A stretch of DNA of 21,504 bases from a virus. The notes below the pieces were generated by a model, which searched no databases, was not told the DNA's origin, and saw only the letters and a list, made by a program, of their open reading frames with translations. The position numbers and the translations under genes were made by a program. The stretch lies in IMG/VR virus record IMGVR_UViG_3300028612_000558, positions 1-21,504 of that record; one strand, 5' to 3'. The first letter of the stretch is position 1, and every line of letters begins with the position of its first letter. Below, piece by piece: positions 21,069 to 21,504 of this stretch.

Positions 21069-21504
21069 TACTGAGGATACTGAGGACTTACCTGAGTCTG
21101 ATAGTGTTTGGGAAACTGAACCAGTTGACTTAGAAACTTTCCTATATGGAAAGGACTATCTTGATTTATATATGAGGCTATCTCCACCTCAATTAGAGTT
21201 TGTGGAAAATACTTCTAATATATTTAATCCTCCTTTCTATACTGAAAGTGTGCTAATGGCTGGACAAGGTTCTGGTAAGGATACTTGTTCTATTTTAATT
21301 GGTTTACGTATTGTCTATTTACTTCATTGTTTGAAGAGTCCTCAACGTTATTTTGGAATGGATAGTAATGGTTTTATTGACTCCATTAATATTGCACAGA
21401 ACGCTGACATCGCCCGAAATATATATTTTTCTACGCTTTCTAATATTCTTCGAACTGCTCCTTTATTTTCTGATTCTACTCTTTCTTATCATATCCCTGC
21501 CCGT
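20968..21504 (+). CDS. Terminase large subunit, N-terminal part (runs off window)
   Basis: This is the ATPase and nuclease that pumps DNA into the capsid; only the first 179 residues at most are inside the window. The ATPase start is seen as an adenine-binding-type segment L-S-P-P-Q-L-E-F-V and the Walker A motif G-Q-G-S-G-K-D-T at 21262-21285. Helices follow that fit the TerL ATPase domain. The frame is open from 20965 on. Possible starts are GTG 20968 (used here, inside the previous gene) and TTG 21025 (GGAG 15 bases upstream); neither has a good ribosome site. Residues before L-S-P-P-Q are acidic (S-T-E-D-T-E-D-L-P-E). Walker B and the nuclease domain lie outside the window. Confidence 0.75.
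   Translation, partial: MKKLQTKKFSKDSESNSQPLVDFTILGSLLQNPSTEDTEDLPESDSVWETEPVDLETFLYGKDYLDLYMRLSPPQLEFVENTSNIFNPPFYTESVLMAGQGSGKDTCSILIGLRIVYLLHCLKSPQRYFGMDSNGFIDSINIAQNADIARNIYFSTLSNILRTAPLFSDSTLSYHIPAR

Overview
The window is one segment of a tailed double-stranded DNA bacteriophage (or prophage) genome, AT-rich by eye. Every convincing gene lies on the + strand. Genes are tightly packed, many joined by ATGA or TAATG stop/start overlaps, with Shine-Dalgarno sites typical of a bacterial host. TAA, TAG and TGA all end genes, so the standard bacterial code applies. Both ends of the window cut through genes. The host cannot be told from the sequence. No tRNA, CRISPR array, IS element or integrase was seen, and no gene-free stretch exceeds about 190 bases.

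Layout. (1) 2-2388: the 3' part of a large tail/baseplate-fibre gene and a small unknown gene. (2) 2389-12040: a strong promoter, then a replication-recombination operon: DnaB-type helicase, possible small membrane protein, CHC2/Toprim primase, gp32-like zinc SSB, small companion protein, DnaN-like sliding clamp, family A DNA polymerase, RecA, a basic small protein, a DUF559/VSR-like nuclease, a Cas4/RecB-like nuclease, an unknown helical protein and a RuvC-like resolvase. It ends at a clear intrinsic terminator. (3) 12144-14417: class II (adenosylcobalamin-dependent) ribonucleotide reductase. (4) 14452-18369: a PI3/4-kinase-like/HipA-like protein, a protein ending in a complete type IB DNA topoisomerase domain, and a 45-residue zinc-ribbon protein. 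(5) 18370-20182: a second promoter, then an acidic small protein, ThyX thymidylate synthase and two unknown proteins. (6) 20239-21504: an unknown protein, a small-terminase candidate and the start of the large terminase.

Working together: helicase, primase, SSB, clamp and polymerase make a near-complete replisome, with no clamp loader seen. RecA, the nucleases and the resolvase fit recombination-dependent replication and processing of branched DNA before packaging. The class II reductase and ThyX supply deoxynucleotides and dTMP.

The most unusual part is 14452-18228. Two adjacent, otherwise unrelated large proteins, one kinase-like and one with a topoisomerase IB domain whose five catalytic residues are all present, share a near-identical 52-residue N-terminal module. 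I infer that it is a common targeting or assembly tag. Other points of interest are a ThyX signature one residue longer than usual, a perfect 12-bp inverted repeat inside the small-terminase candidate gene, and an in-frame A_AAA_AAA slippery heptamer joining that gene to the one before it.
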